This document shows, piece after piece, positions 15,601-28,060 of a stretch of DNA of 64,000 bases. Source of the stretch: Ziziphus jujuba (lineage: Eukaryota > Streptophyta > Magnoliopsida > Rosales > Rhamnaceae); NCBI RefSeq assembly GCF_031755915.1, contig NC_083388.1, positions 9,423,001 through 9,487,000 on the forward strand. The letters are read 5' to 3'. Below the pieces are notes generated by a model. That model made no database searches and had not been told where the DNA came from. It saw only the letters and a list, made by a program, of their open reading frames with translations. The position numbers and the translations under genes are program-made. Each line of letters starts with the position of its first letter. The stretch's first letter is position 1.

Positions 15601-15799
15601 TCTTTGGCAACTCCGGTAAGAGGAAACATACCCATATGTCAAACAAGGAAAGTCCAAAAACTGGGTTTTAATCTAAATAACGTGCATGGTGGAGCAAATC
15701 AAAATTTGGCCATGCATGGTGGAGGAGCGGGTTGTGTGGGGGTTAGATTTATTTTCAAAAACAAAATAATTAATATTTAGAAACAGACAAAATAGACGG

Positions 15800-15830
15800 T
15801 ATAGTGTCCTTCCTGCGGCCGGACACTATA
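15800..15830. repeat. Perfect 10-bp inverted repeat
   Basis: TATAGTGTCC (15800-15809) and GGACACTATA (15821-15830) are exact reverse complements around an 11-base GC-rich loop, giving a strong hairpin in otherwise AT-rich DNA. It lies about 0.9 kb upstream of the SMR start. No surrounding element with target duplication was recognised. Confidence 0.7.
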
Positions 15831-16536
15831 ATATAAACCGACTTCGAATGCATCCACCCACAAAATTTTCTGAGCAAAACAACAAACAAGTTTTCCTTTT
15901 GGTTGGAAATTAAAATAAATAAATAAAAATACAAAACCAACCCCAAAATTTTCTTTTCTTTTCGTTTGCATTTTCTTCCAAACAAAAAGTAAGATGTCAA
16001 AAGTAAAATGTCGCGAGAAATAGAACATGGGAACGAGCAAAGAGAACATGCACGTTACCATCAAATGGTTTTTCTGCTGTAGTAAACCACGTGCATAGAT
16101 GCATCAAAGTTTGTAATTTTTTCCTTTAATAAAAAGAAAATAAAAAATAAAAATAAAAGGCAACACTGCCTAAACGAGATTTTATAGTTAGTTAATGGCT
16201 GACTCTTAGCGACAAAAGAGCACATCCAACACAACCCAACCCAACCCAACCCAATCCTCTTGGACACTTTTATAATAAGAGACTAAAACACACAGATGAG
16301 AATGTGTATATTTGCTGCATTGGATCCTTCGTCGATTTGGGATTCCATTTTTTTCAAAGCCTAGCTAGCCATCCCTCCCACACACTCTCTCTCTTTTCTT
16401 TCTTTCTTTCTCTCTCTCATCAACCACTTCTTGGGAGCTAAATTCCAAACAAAACAAAGCTTTGTTTATGAATTCTCTACCCCATCAAAGGTGGTGATTT
16501 TGATCATCATCTTCATCATATCAAGTATACCATTTT

Positions 16537-16546
16537 TATATATAAG
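16537..16546 (+). promoter_or_regulatory. Candidate TATA box of the SMR gene
   Basis: TATATATAAG lies 146 bases before the first in-frame ATG and would place a start site near 16570. A CT-rich stretch at 16380-16430 could be an earlier leader instead, so this choice is tentative. Confidence 0.35.
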
Positions 16547-16682
16547 CTCTCAAATTCTTAATTTTTTTTTTTTTTAATTTCTCATTCTTAGGATTCCCAT
16601 TTCTACAATTCTTGTTGTTGGTCTATTGCTTGGTTTTATCTTCATTTTTTATTTTCTACTTAGCTTGTCTTGTATCTGGTTC

Positions 16683-17246
16683 ATGTGCTCCGAGTTGAAG
16701 TCAATTTCGGTGATGGGTGTTTCGGATCCCGAAATGTTTCTCACTGAGAAAGATCTAAACGCAGTGGAATTCAATTTCTTGGTAAGACCCACGTTGGAAA
16801 TCCATCACGAGTGCCCAATTACACGTTCAGAAGAAGACGAAGAATCCGAAGTTGTTGGTCACGACGAAGAACAAACTGCGCAAGAAAATAAGAAAGAAGA
16901 AGGTGATAAATTCGATGTGTTGGTTTCGAGTTTGAAGCTCAAAATTCCATCCGTACAAGAATTCCGAGTCAAAGACGACGACAAAGATGATGACAACAAA
17001 GACAATAACGATGGATTCAAGACTCCTACTTCTTCTGATCAAAAGATCCCGGCGACACTCCACTGTCCGCCTGCACCGAGAAAACCCAAATCACTTCCGT
17101 TGTCGTCGATGAAGCGAAAAGCTCACGGCCGGCACCGGCAAGTTCTTCTCGACATGTCGAATGAGATCGAATCGTTGTTTCCTCCGGTACTTCTAGCGGA
17201 TCTTGGCGGTGGTAAGATTAAGAAGAAAGTTAGGAAAGGAAATTAA
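16683..17246 (+). CDS. SMR: SIAMESE-related cyclin-dependent kinase inhibitor (SMR)
   Basis: Nuclear inhibitor of cyclin/CDK complexes; in plants SMR proteins stop division and promote endoreduplication. Intronless, as usual for the family. The diagnostic SIM/SMR block lies at residues 101-126 counted from the second ATG (16713): GFKTPTSSDQKIPATL followed by CPPAPRKPK. A C-terminal block, VLLDMSNEIESLFPP (residues 144-158), and a basic tail follow. The middle is very acidic (runs of D and E at about 40-65 and 88-100). Two starts are possible: ATG 16683 (187 aa) or ATG 16713 (177 aa). The second has better context (G at -3 and +4) and gives MGVSDPEMF; I favour it but report the longer frame. 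The numbered SMR class cannot be settled by eye. Confidence 0.88.
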   Translation: MCSELKSISVMGVSDPEMFLTEKDLNAVEFNFLVRPTLEIHHECPITRSEEDEESEVVGHDEEQTAQENKKEEGDKFDVLVSSLKLKIPSVQEFRVKDDDKDDDNKDNNDGFKTPTSSDQKIPATLHCPPAPRKPKSLPLSSMKRKAHGRHRQVLLDMSNEIESLFPPVLLADLGGGKIKKKVRKGN

Positions 17247-18106
17247 TTATTATTGAGTATTGACGCACCACCAAATGATGATCTTCTTCTTCATCGTCAT
17301 AAATTAATTAATTATGTATGTTTATGTGAAGCAAACTTATACGTTTCCAGCTCTCTACAATCAAATGGAGCACGCTCAGCTCTATATATGATAATTTCGA
17401 TCATGATCTTGGTTATCCAATTACATTTCTTTTACCGCTCAGTTTTTATGAGATCTTCTTCCATTTTCTTTTTCCTGTTTGGGGGTCGAGAATACTGTCG
17501 ACTCAGATCGTATATTTGGCAAGAAAAAAAGCCAGATCTGAAATGTGTTGAGTACTAGCTAGTAGCTAGCACTAGCACATGAATTCTGTATGAGCAAAAA
17601 CACTTTGAAAAATTCAAAGTACAGATAAATAAAGATAAACCAAAAAAAAGAAAAAGAAAAATTATGCATATGAAGCTGTCAATGGATTTTTGTTTTAAAT
17701 TATTAATTTATAAAATAAAAATATTATAATTATCTGTCTTTTGCACAAGAGACTCAGTTTTCAAGAATGGAAGGAGTTTAGAAGTTCTTGTTCTTCTCTC
17801 TCTTTCTGATCAAGTTTCTCGCATATTAGACTGGCGTTTGACTTGGCTTTGTTTTTCAGAAATATTGAATTGGCTGCATTGACTTTGTCCAAAGGTATAT
17901 TGCAAACATCCTTCAAAATTGTTTTGATCAGCGTTGATGAGCAAACCCATAAAGGGATGTGTAAAACAACTAATTATTCCACTGCTGACTACAATACAAA
18001 GTAATCAAATAAAAGAGAAAGTTAGGTTTACCTTTTTAAAAACCTTAGGTATATAAAAAACTTTGAGCATAAATAATTTCAATCCATAATTTTATATAAA
18101 GGATTC

Positions 18107-18139
<33 letters not shown>

Positions 18140-21100
18140 ATATAAAGGCAAGGCTACAAATAAAGTATGTAACGTACATATAATTCTACCAAATATATAA
18201 ATATATATATAGATATACATGTAAGGGCATGTCTTTGGAGTTTGGACAAGAGATATCATCTTTCTCCTAATGAACCTTATCCAACCTTGAAATTTTTTTG
18301 ACAATGAGGTTTGCTAAGTGCTATGCCCTTCATATTTGTACCTTTAAAATATGAGTTATATGATCCCATTCTCCTTTAAATTAGAATATTATTATTATCT
18401 AGATGAAAAAAAAAAGGACTTGAAATTTTTGTGATGTTTGCTATTTGTAATACTAGCGATCATTAATAATAAGATGTTGTTGATGTAATGATACTTAATT
18501 AGGTTTGTTTCAAACTAAAAACCTATATGGAAATAGTAACGTTTAGCATATATGCCACTTTAATTGCAGTTTCATTGCTTCAACTATAAGATTTATCGGA
18601 TAAAATTGATTTAGTTCGTATATCATTCGCATTTACATTTGAAAATTGGTGAATTTGATTATTTTAAATGATAAAATAAAAAACTATGGAGTTCACCTTT
18701 CATCTAAAGAAAATAATTATGTCCATATAAAAAAAAATAAATAAAAATAAAAAATAAAAAAAACTGAAAGTTAGATTCACTTGTCATAAAAATATCTAAC
18801 AATAGAAACGTGTACATTCCACAAACCAAAAAACGAAAAGAAAAGAAAAGAAGAGAAGATATGCATTTAGTTATATTCGTATCAAGAATTACGCACATAG
18901 ACCACTTGTAGAAGTTACGTTCAATGGAAATTCTATCAAAAAAAGGTAATATACAACTGTACGACAAAAACAATTTGTTCTTTATGTATTCACCTATATA
19001 TGTTGCGAATTATAAAAGGAAAAGGCCTCAAAAATAAATCATTATAAGTAAAAGAAAACTTTGAGGTAAAGACCAAATAATAATAATAATAATATTTGTT
19101 TTGAATATATATTTTATTTTCATTTTAAATCATGTACATTTTAAATTTTTACAAAATTTTCTTTTAATTAAATAATAAATATTAAAATCTTTAATATTTC
19201 TTTTATATTTTAGAATAATTTACAACTTTCAAAGATAGCCTAAATAAATTATAATATTTTTTAAAACGAAAAATTCTAAACTAACAATTGATTAGTTGTT
19301 GGAAGATGATGTGTACTTTGACTCTCCAATGATTCTTAATTTTTACTCTCTTAATAATAAAAGTATATTTAAAAAAAAAAAAAATTATGTAGGTTTTGGT
19401 TAAACAAGAGTCCTGTCGGATGGACAAAATGGGTTGGGTGTAGAGGGAGGCAAATCTAAAAGAGGAGGATATTCATATTCCCTGGGATTGACAGGAATTA
19501 ATGAATGGCTATCCCTAACTTCAATGTACTACTATATCTTGGCCCCACACCTTTCCTTCGAGTATGTTTTCAGGTTACTCTCTCGAGCCTCGAGAACTCT
19601 CTCTGTCACTTTTTTTTTTTTTTTTTTTTTTTTGGGTGAATACATGCTCTCACACTCTTCTTTTCCAGAGCATACGACATAAAAAAATTATTGCAGCAAC
19701 CAAAAAGGAGTTGCCCAACCATCACTTCTTTCTAACTAAAATCTTTCCTTTCAAAACCTATTTTAAGAGAAGATATTATATGTAATAGATATACCTTGCC
19801 ATTTCGTACTTCCTTTCCATCATCAAATGTAAGCTCAAAGATTTTCAGTCACTTGTAATAGTGTTATATATCAACAAATTCAAGCGTATCAATTCTACAA
19901 AAATATTATTACATATTTAATTATAAATGGTTTATAATAATTTGTCATTTATATAATTATTACCTAAAAAGGGTTTTTCTATTATTGAATTAAAAAAAAG
20001 ATATTTTATTTAATTATTATGTCATATTCTATGTAATTTTTTAAATATCATAAGTATCTAAATCGAACAACCTATTATTATACATAATATTAAAATAAAA
20101 TATATAAAGTTATAAAAGATTTATTAAATATTAAATTATGAATGATTTATGATATCACTTTATATATATATATACACACACACACATTTATATCCATATA
20201 TTAGTTACATAAAACTGTTTTTCCTCTGTAATTTGGTAAAACCTACATGTTTGCTTCTTTTTTTTTTTTTTTTTTTTTTGGGTGTGTATTTATAGTTTTC
20301 AAATGTTATAGAATGAACACTGTCTTCAAATATAATTATTATTATTTTTTTGTTTTTTTTTTCCTTAGAAATTTTTTCGGGTAAACTATACTTTTAAATC
20401 TTGTATTTTGTCTTCACTTTTTTATAGGATCTTGTATTTTAATTTTAATTTCAATTTGAACTCTGATTTTTAATTTTTGAAATTGAGGCTCTCAATCGAA
20501 ATGGAGGTAAAAGTAATGAAAATTTTAGTCAAAAAATTGATGTCTCATAATAAAATTAAGTCAAAATTGAAGAATTTTTAAAAAGGAAAATGGAAGAGCA
20601 GAATGAGAAATATAAATATTTCTATTGATATCTCAATAAACTTCAAATATTACAAGTACCAATGACTCTTCTTTATAGAGATCACAAAATGCATCAATGC
20701 ATAATTATAGGAGAGGTAGCAGAGGCTACACACAAGGGAGGTCAATCAATCGATATATCTACGATTTGATTAATGCTTGATTTTTGCTTTGATTTCTTTT
20801 ATTGACTATTGACACAATTCTAATTGATTCTTGTGACTTGATCTATTCCCTTAACAAAAATAGAATATTTAAAAATATTATTAACTTGCCAAAAAAAAGA
20901 AAAAAAAGAAAAGGTTATAACAAAAGCCAAAATAAAAGTAAAACTAAGATTCCGCACCAAACGGGAAAATAAAGATATGAAAATAAAAAAAAATACGAGT
21001 CTATATTGAAATTAAAAAAAAAAAAAAATGGTGGACATCTCAACTGAAAGTTCATGACTGGTTCGAAATTGAGAGAAAAAAAAAAAAAAATAGAGTCCAT

Positions 21101-21780
21101 GAGTACTTAACCTTTTTTCTCTCAGGTTACTTAGATGTGATCGACACCTCCTTCCGAAGACGTAGTTAATAATATCACACTAAATTATCCCTCATGAAGC
21201 TATTATTCTCACTTTGCTAACTAACATAACAAATGCTATTATTTATCAAAAATGATGAAAACAATCTTGATGAATTAACTTGAGGAATATATATTGAGGT
21301 TTCATAAAAATTGACCAAAAACAAAAAAATTATGTAAGAGAAGTGTTCACTTCTTAAGAAGTTTCAAACCCTGGTAGGAAAAGAGGGAAAATAGGCAATG
21401 GACATGAAAGGTAAAATGGCAAAATGGAAGAATAGGAAAATATTATATGCCCTCCTCTTTTTTAGTAAATATGGGATGGAATAGTGAAACAAAATAATAA
21501 AATTTAATTGCTAAGTTGCTATTTTAACCATTAATATTCTCTAAGAATTGTCAGAAGGGTATTATTTACCACTTTTCATTCTCTTCTCCTCTACCTTTTA
21601 CCACACAAGAAATAGCTTAAATAATGGATCACTACTTCAGCTCAATGCTACTGGTTACCTAAAATAATGGGGTATGAATATTCAATTCAGTATAAGAAAG
21701 GGAAAGAAAATGGAGGAGCCAATGCTTTATTGTATGTGGTAGAATTCTTTAAGTCCCACTTCTACTCTAATTCCTCTTGC
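17247..21780. other. Intergenic AT-rich region downstream of SMR
   Basis: No gene supported. It holds the SMR 3' UTR, a poly(A) retroposition scar at 18092-18148, long T runs near 19611 and 20259, and many A/T homopolymers. Short open frames are made mostly of homopolymer codons. Confidence 0.5.
18092..18148 (+). mobile_element. Minimal poly(A) retroposition scar with 11-bp target duplication
   Basis: TTATATAAAGG occurs at 18092-18102 and again at 18138-18148. Between the copies lie only six bases (ATTCCT) and 29 A residues. This is the footprint of target-primed reverse transcription by LINE machinery in which almost nothing but the tail was copied. The structure is seen; the mechanism is inferred. 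Confidence 0.65.
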
Positions 21781-21789
21781 TTTGGACGT

Positions 21790-22172
21790 GTATCATGCTT
21801 CACCTGTTAGAGGACAATTCATATATCACAAAATTATTATTCGTAGGAAACGTGATTTTGTATGACCTAAAATGTGAGCTGATGTCAAGATCTTTATCAA
21901 GAAATGCTCTATTTGTCAACCGGAAGAAAAAAAAAAAAATGCACAAAGCTTGCTAGACATCTACAACCTCTTCCCATTCCTGATTGGATTTGGAGCGATA
22001 TATTGTTGGATTTCATGGATGGCCTACCTTCATCCCATGGATTCATGGTTGCATGATGATTGTCGATCAACTCACTAGATATGCTTACTTTGTTCCTCTT
22101 AAGCACTTGTATACAATGCTAGGGCGGCCAAGGCTTCTATCAAGAACATTGTGAAGTTACACGATATACCAA
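21790..22172 (+). pseudogene. Ty3/gypsy integrase fragment, left part (broken)
   Basis: Left part of a chromovirus integrase. The zinc-binding end is visible in broken frames ([14 protein letters not shown]), then the start of the catalytic core ([21 protein letters not shown] with the first acidic residue, followed by GLPSSHG and VDQLTRYAYFVPLKH, ending IKNIVKLHDIP). Stops and a frameshift at an A13 tract break it. The reading stops at 22172, where a large LTR begins, and the homologous frame resumes near 28705, so the two pieces are one element split by an insertion. No protease or reverse transcriptase is visible to the left. Confidence 0.75.
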
Positions 22173-23712
22173 TCTAACACCACATACCAAAGTTTATAGG
22201 AATTTTTTGTCTTTTGATCAGAGTTGACTAGAGTTGACCAAGTGAGTTCCATAATTATCTTTCATATAAAGATGAAATTTCACTTTAGACAGGACATCAT
22301 TGCAAGTATGCATCATCCTGAGTTCATAGATTTAGTAGCACACCAAAATCAGAATTGAGATCATAAAGTTATGGGTAGAACAAGGTAAGGTCCAAACTGA
22401 TCGAACGCGATCAAGGTTGACTTTTTATTTGTGTGAATTATGGATTTGATTTATGTGTCATTGTATAATGCTCCCTGATATGAATCCATAGATTAATGGT
22501 ACGCTTAATTAGAACTTACAATTGAAAAGTTATAGATTTGTAAAATTGCAATTTTTTTGTGAACTCATTTTACTTACAAAATGTGGGATTATGGACATTA
22601 GCCACGTGTTAGCAAGGGAATGAATCTCGTGAATGCACAATAGCATTGGGAAGGCCCTTTATTGGGCCACTTGGCCCAAGAGAAACGAGAGAGAGAGGCA
22701 ATCATTTTCTCTGACCAACTCTCCCACTTCCAGCAACCTTTCACCCTCATGCATCATCTTGCCAGTTAGCCCCCTTAACACGCACCAGCCTGCATAATTT
22801 CACGGTGAGTAGGTAGTTGACATGCCAAGATCAAAGCTTTTTCTCCGACAGTGGGGGTAGCAACTTTCTCGATCGATTTCATCCCTCTCTAATGACCATC
22901 TAACCTTTCCACCTCCACTATCCCATTATCCACTCAAAAATCAACAAAACCTCAAAATTTCATGGCCGATGGATCATCAACAAGCTGAGATCGAGAACCC
23001 AGCATTCTATTCCAACATTTTTCGGTGGCTAGCCGATCTCCCTTTTTCAATGAGTTTTAGGCTGACCCAGCATTCTATTCCAACATTTTTTACCCTTCTT
23101 AACTCAAATCTAAGGTCTTTTTGGTTCAATTCAAGCTAGCTTGTGAGATCCAATAGCATTAAGTAGCCGGGTCTTTCCTGTGAGATTCCATCCACCACTG
23201 ACTTAATCTCCAATAGGTAAAACCGAATTCGTAAGCCTTGTACTCTAAACTTAGTTTTGGTATATAGGTTGCTAGTTTTTGTTGAGATTTGTACTTAAAC
23301 AACTAGATAAATTGTGTGTAAAATACTCAATAAAAAAATAATATCTTAATAGGTGTTATATTTTTGTTAATATCTTTACCACTCATGTAAATTGAGGAAT
23401 AGATCCTATGGAAGATCTAGAGTGATTCGCATTTCGAGGTAAATGGTATATTTTCTAAAATTTATTTTTGGGTTTAAATGTGTAAAATGATATTATGAAT
23501 TTTTGGTTAATATTGTCATTTAAATAAAAAGTAAATTGATATTTATATGTGTTTCATGAATGTATTTTTATATATGTTTTTATGAAACAAAAATTGTTGG
23601 TTGAGTATTATAAAATAATTTTTTATATGAAAAATTATATTTCATCAAGGTTGTGATTTTTGTAAAGACAATTTAATAAATTAAATAATTATATGGGTTG
23701 ATGTATTATTAT

Positions 23713-24607
23713 CAGTGTTCTAAAAGGAGTAAGACGTCACAAAGCAGCAAAGTCAAGCCTTAAGCTTTACGAAACTAGACAAAGCCTAGGCTTGAAAAGG
23801 CATTTCATAATTATATTATTATTTTAATTATTATAAGGTTACTAAATAAACAAAATAATTCATATTTTAGATGTCCAAATATATATAAGTCTATACTACC
23901 TTTGTATGTGCAATAAAGAAGAAAAATAATAATAAGAAGAAGAAAAAATAGAAAGGAAGAAAACAAATACCATAGATTTTTAAGATTATAATGCTTGGAA
24001 AGATAGAGACCATATAGAAAGGAAACTTTTGTCCTTTTTAAGTTTGTGCCTATACTCTATATCCTTGTAAAGAGGAAAAAGCAACCAGGTAAATAGAAAC
24101 TTCCTATTTTTTATTTTTGAAAATATGTTTTGCAAGTTGCAAGTTAATATGTTCAGCTAGCAAGCTTTTTCTCTTTCATCCATTTAAACATTAAAAACGT
24201 GGGTCTCTAAATAAAAAAATTGTGTGATGCCCACGTTTACCTAAAAAGTATATATTTTATTTCATTTTTTTTTTTAGTTAAATTTTCTTTATAATTCCTT
24301 AATCCTTATATATCATGTTTTTATTTTTTTTTGTTTAAGAAAAAAACTTAATCTTAAAAAAGTTTTCATTTTTAACAATTATTTTATTTTATTTTTTAAT
24401 TTCTTACGAATTGTTTTTTAATATATTTTTTTAAAATAATTATAAAAAAAAAAACTTTAAACCAAAAAGCTCGTGCCTTTTAGCACCTAGGCACGCATTA
24501 GGCGGTCAACACAATGATGGCCTCTTTTTTTTAAGCCTTTACTATATGAGGTGTTATCTAAAAGTATCATGCCTAAGCGGTGCGTTTTTCTACCTTTTAG
24601 AATACTG
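23713..24607. mobile_element. Non-autonomous hAT-like element (895 bp) nested in the large LTR
   Basis: Terminal inverted repeats CAGTGTTCTAAAAGG (left) and, read on the minus strand, CAGTATTCTAAAAGG (right): 14 of 15 match. Flanks are ATTATTAT (23705-23712) and ATTATGAT (24608-24615), a 7/8 match and the 8-bp duplication expected for hAT. No transposase frame. The ends carry clusters of AAGCC/AGGCG-like motifs. Confidence 0.7.
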
Positions 24608-25199
24608 ATTATGATGACTCAGTAAAATTCATAACAGAATTGTAGTAAAATTTGTATATGTGTATTGTTTTTAGATGCATCATATAATACTATTATTCTA
24701 TACTGTCATCATTATTAATTAGCACACAAGTATTATTTACCCATCCTATGGGAGCTAAGTGAGAGATGGTTGATATTATGCATTGTAAGCATTAGTGCCC
24801 TTCCCTTTAACAGTAGGATGACAGATTATTAGCATTAGCGCCTTAAAATGCGAAGGTGTCCGATTGCAGATATATATTCCTATAACTTTTTGTCAAAGGG
24901 TGTTTGAGTTGTCAAGCGCAACCTGATATCACTCAGTATATAGTGTGGTATATCAGATATACACTTGATATATGTTTTAAAAATGTTTTCATTTTAAAGG
25001 AATATTTTTGGAGATATTTATTTAAATAATATTTTGTTCTAATTTTATTTTATTTTATTTTCCACAAAAATATTTAAATATTTAGGAATGCAAAATTATA
25101 GGTTTTGCAAAAATGATTTTTAGCATGGAAATTTTTCAAATTGAGTGAATTAGTGAGGATTTTTAGAGAAAATTTATTCTTCTAAATTTTTTATTCCAA

Positions 25200-26624
25200 T
25201 TTCTTAATTTTTCCTTGTAATTATTATTATTATTATTATTATTATTATCATTAATAATATTGCTATTATTACAACTTTTAATATTTATCAAATAATTATT
25301 TATTACTACCATTCATCTCCATATGATGCACGGCATATGTAACCATAATATATAATTTTAAAAATAATCTATAATAATTAATTATATTTGAAAACTTATT
25401 TTAAAGTTTTATTCTTAATAAGTATATTTGAATTTTTTCTTTTCAATCTATACAATAAAATTTTGATAAAAATTATAAATTTGATCTCTATATATAACAT
25501 TATTAAATTGTAAAATTCAAATTAAAAAATATTTACCTATTTACTTTTTTCATCTATGTAATTTAGATTCAAATTCAAATGCATTTATATAATTTAAATT
25601 AAATTCAAATGTATTTAAATAATAATTTCCATCCGTAGAATTTAAATTTAATTCTAATGTATTTTTTGATTCACTGCAAATAATTAATTTCTGTATATTA
25701 AATACTCATGATGTAATTTTATTATTATTATTATTATTTATCCTATAAACACCTTTTTACTTTATAAGTTTAGTTATTATTTAAGTTCAAATGTATTTAT
25801 ATAGTTTAAATTTAAATTTAAATTTATTTATATAATATTTCCATCTATTTAATTCAAATTCAAATTCAAATATATTTTTTTAATTCTTTGCAAATAACTA
25901 ATTTTCTTATGTTAAATCTTTATAATATAATTATTATTATTATTATTATTATTATAACATAATTAACAATAATTTGGATTTAAAAATAGATATATTGATA
26001 CATACTATATATATATACAGTTTCACAACTATATGTGTCGACTTGTATATTATGATATAGATAAGTATTAAATTATATGTAATTTATGGTGTGTTGTATG
26101 TATTTTATTTTAATGTTACATATAATTTGATTATGACCTATATTTAATATGCATAACAATATTCATTATAGTATAATTATATATATATATATATATATAT
26201 GTAATATTATAAATATATTTTTATTATTTATTTAAAAACAAAAATTGATTTTACATATATTTGAATATAACCATAAAAATGTAAAAAAAATTTATACTTT
26301 TTCAATCAATTATCTAATATTATAATAATAATAATATATATTTTTTAATACAATTAATAAAAATGAAACCATTTATGCTTTTAAAAATAACTACTCCATT
26401 TTGTACTTATTAATATTTTAATAGAATCATAAATAATAATAAAAAATATGCTTTTTTTTAACATTTATATTATGAAAAAAATATTTCAAATCTTTTCCAT
26501 TAATAAAATCAAACATTATTTATGTAATTTTTTAATGGCAAAATTATGTATATCTTTATTGCTTTCTATATAATGCTTACCCAAATAACTATGAATAATT
26601 TTATCATAGTGATTATTATATATA

Positions 26625-26665
<41 letters not shown>

Positions 26666-28060
26666 AATATAATATCAATTAATTTTTTATATGAAATGTC
26701 CACAATCAAATATTCATATCATAATTTTCACAATCAATTTTACCAAAATTAAATAACATCAAATATATACAATATCAATTGATTTTCTATATGATCTACA
26801 ATCAAATATTTATTCCATTATTTTCACAATCAATTTTATCAAAACTAAATAAAATAAAAAATATACAATATCAATTGATTTTCTATATAAAATATTAATA
26901 ATAAGATATTCATTCCATTAGTTTCACAATCAACTTTATCAAAAATAAATTAAATCAAATATATATATATATTTTGATATGATAAAATTTCATTATGGCT
27001 ATCTGACACCTAATAATCATTAATGAATTTTTTCTTATGTTTTTGGAGGAAAACTTAAATATTCATATAATAATATGTGTCAGAATATATATATATATAT
27101 ATATATTCTTATCAATATTAATAGAAAAAAATATGTTTATGTCAAATTTTTTTCATAACAAAAATTGATTTTATATATTTCTGAGTATAACCATAGAAGG
27201 TAAAAAATCTCATACTTTTTAATCAATTATATAATATTATAATGTAATAATAAAAATATATATTAATTGGTAAATAAAATATATCAAATAATTTATTTTG
27301 AATATAAATCTTATTTTGTTATGTTTAACAATTATTATTTATGATATTATGTTTTTTATGGTCAAATAAAAAAATATCTTTATTAATTTCCATATAATAA
27401 TATTTGTATATGTAAAGCTATTTAAAATATGTTTAATTAAGGAAACAATATGCTGATATATTTTATGATATATATAATATTATAATAATAAAATTATATT
27501 TTTATTCCTTTATTCCTAAAAACAAATCTATTATATATAGAATTAAATCTTATTTTGTTATGTTCAACAACTATTATTTATGATATTATGTTTTTTTATG
27601 TCCAAATAAAAAAATATTTTTATTAATTTCTATATAACCATATTTATATAGGTAAAAATATTTAAAATATGTTTAACTAAGCAAACAATATATATACAAA
27701 TACATTTTATGTCATAAAAATATTCTAATAATAAAAATATATATTTTTATTCCTTCATTCCCAAACCCAAATCTATTATATATAAAAATAAAAAAACAGA
27801 TATAATACTATAAAAATATTATAATATTATAATAATATAATATTTATAATTAAAGAATGAGTTTGCAATTCCGTGAGTATAATAATCTACCATTTTTTAT
27901 TGTGTTCAATATATGGTTATCGATATTTTTAAAAAAATATTTCTTTTTAAATTTGTTTCAAAATTAAAATCAATTTTATATATATTTGGGTACAACTATA
28001 GAAGACAAGATCATAAATATAAATAAATATAATTAAAATAAAAAAATAATTTTGGAGGAA
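25200..28060. repeat. AT-rich internal tandem repeats of the large LTR
   Basis: At least three local tandem families: about 200-bp units near 25560 and 25760 (TTCAAATTCAAATGTATTT-type); about 98-bp units starting at 26671, 26771 and 26867 (each AATATCAATT...TTTCACAATCAA); and about 239-bp units starting at 27306 and 27545 (TCTTATTTTGTTATGTT). They are interspersed with (TA)n at 26617-26658 and (ATT)n tracts. Confidence 0.75.

Larger units (their letters stand above)
11563..16536. other. Intergenic region between actin and the SMR gene
   Basis: About 5 kb of AT-rich DNA. It holds (TA)n tracts (11631-11650, 12320-12338, 13102-13128), the tandem repeats at 12411-12689, a purine-rich stretch at 13540-13680, a 10-bp inverted repeat at 15800-15830 and short AACCC repeats near 16236. 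Open frames at 13413-13751 and 14762-14977 look like low-complexity or chance frames. The last part should contain the SMR promoter. Confidence 0.5.

Noticed and set aside
17253..17558. 101-aa ORF right after the SMR stop codon
   Set aside because: No conserved motif; it is the SMR 3' UTR and flanking sequence.
19697..19718. CCAAAAAGGAGTTGCCC resembling miR399
   Set aside because: Needs gaps against the mature miRNA, and no complementary star arm is visible in the flanks.
25200..28060. Regularly spaced repeats that might suggest a CRISPR-like array
   Set aside because: This is a plant nuclear locus; units are 100-240 bp, diverged, contiguous and AT-rich, so they are ordinary tandem repeats.
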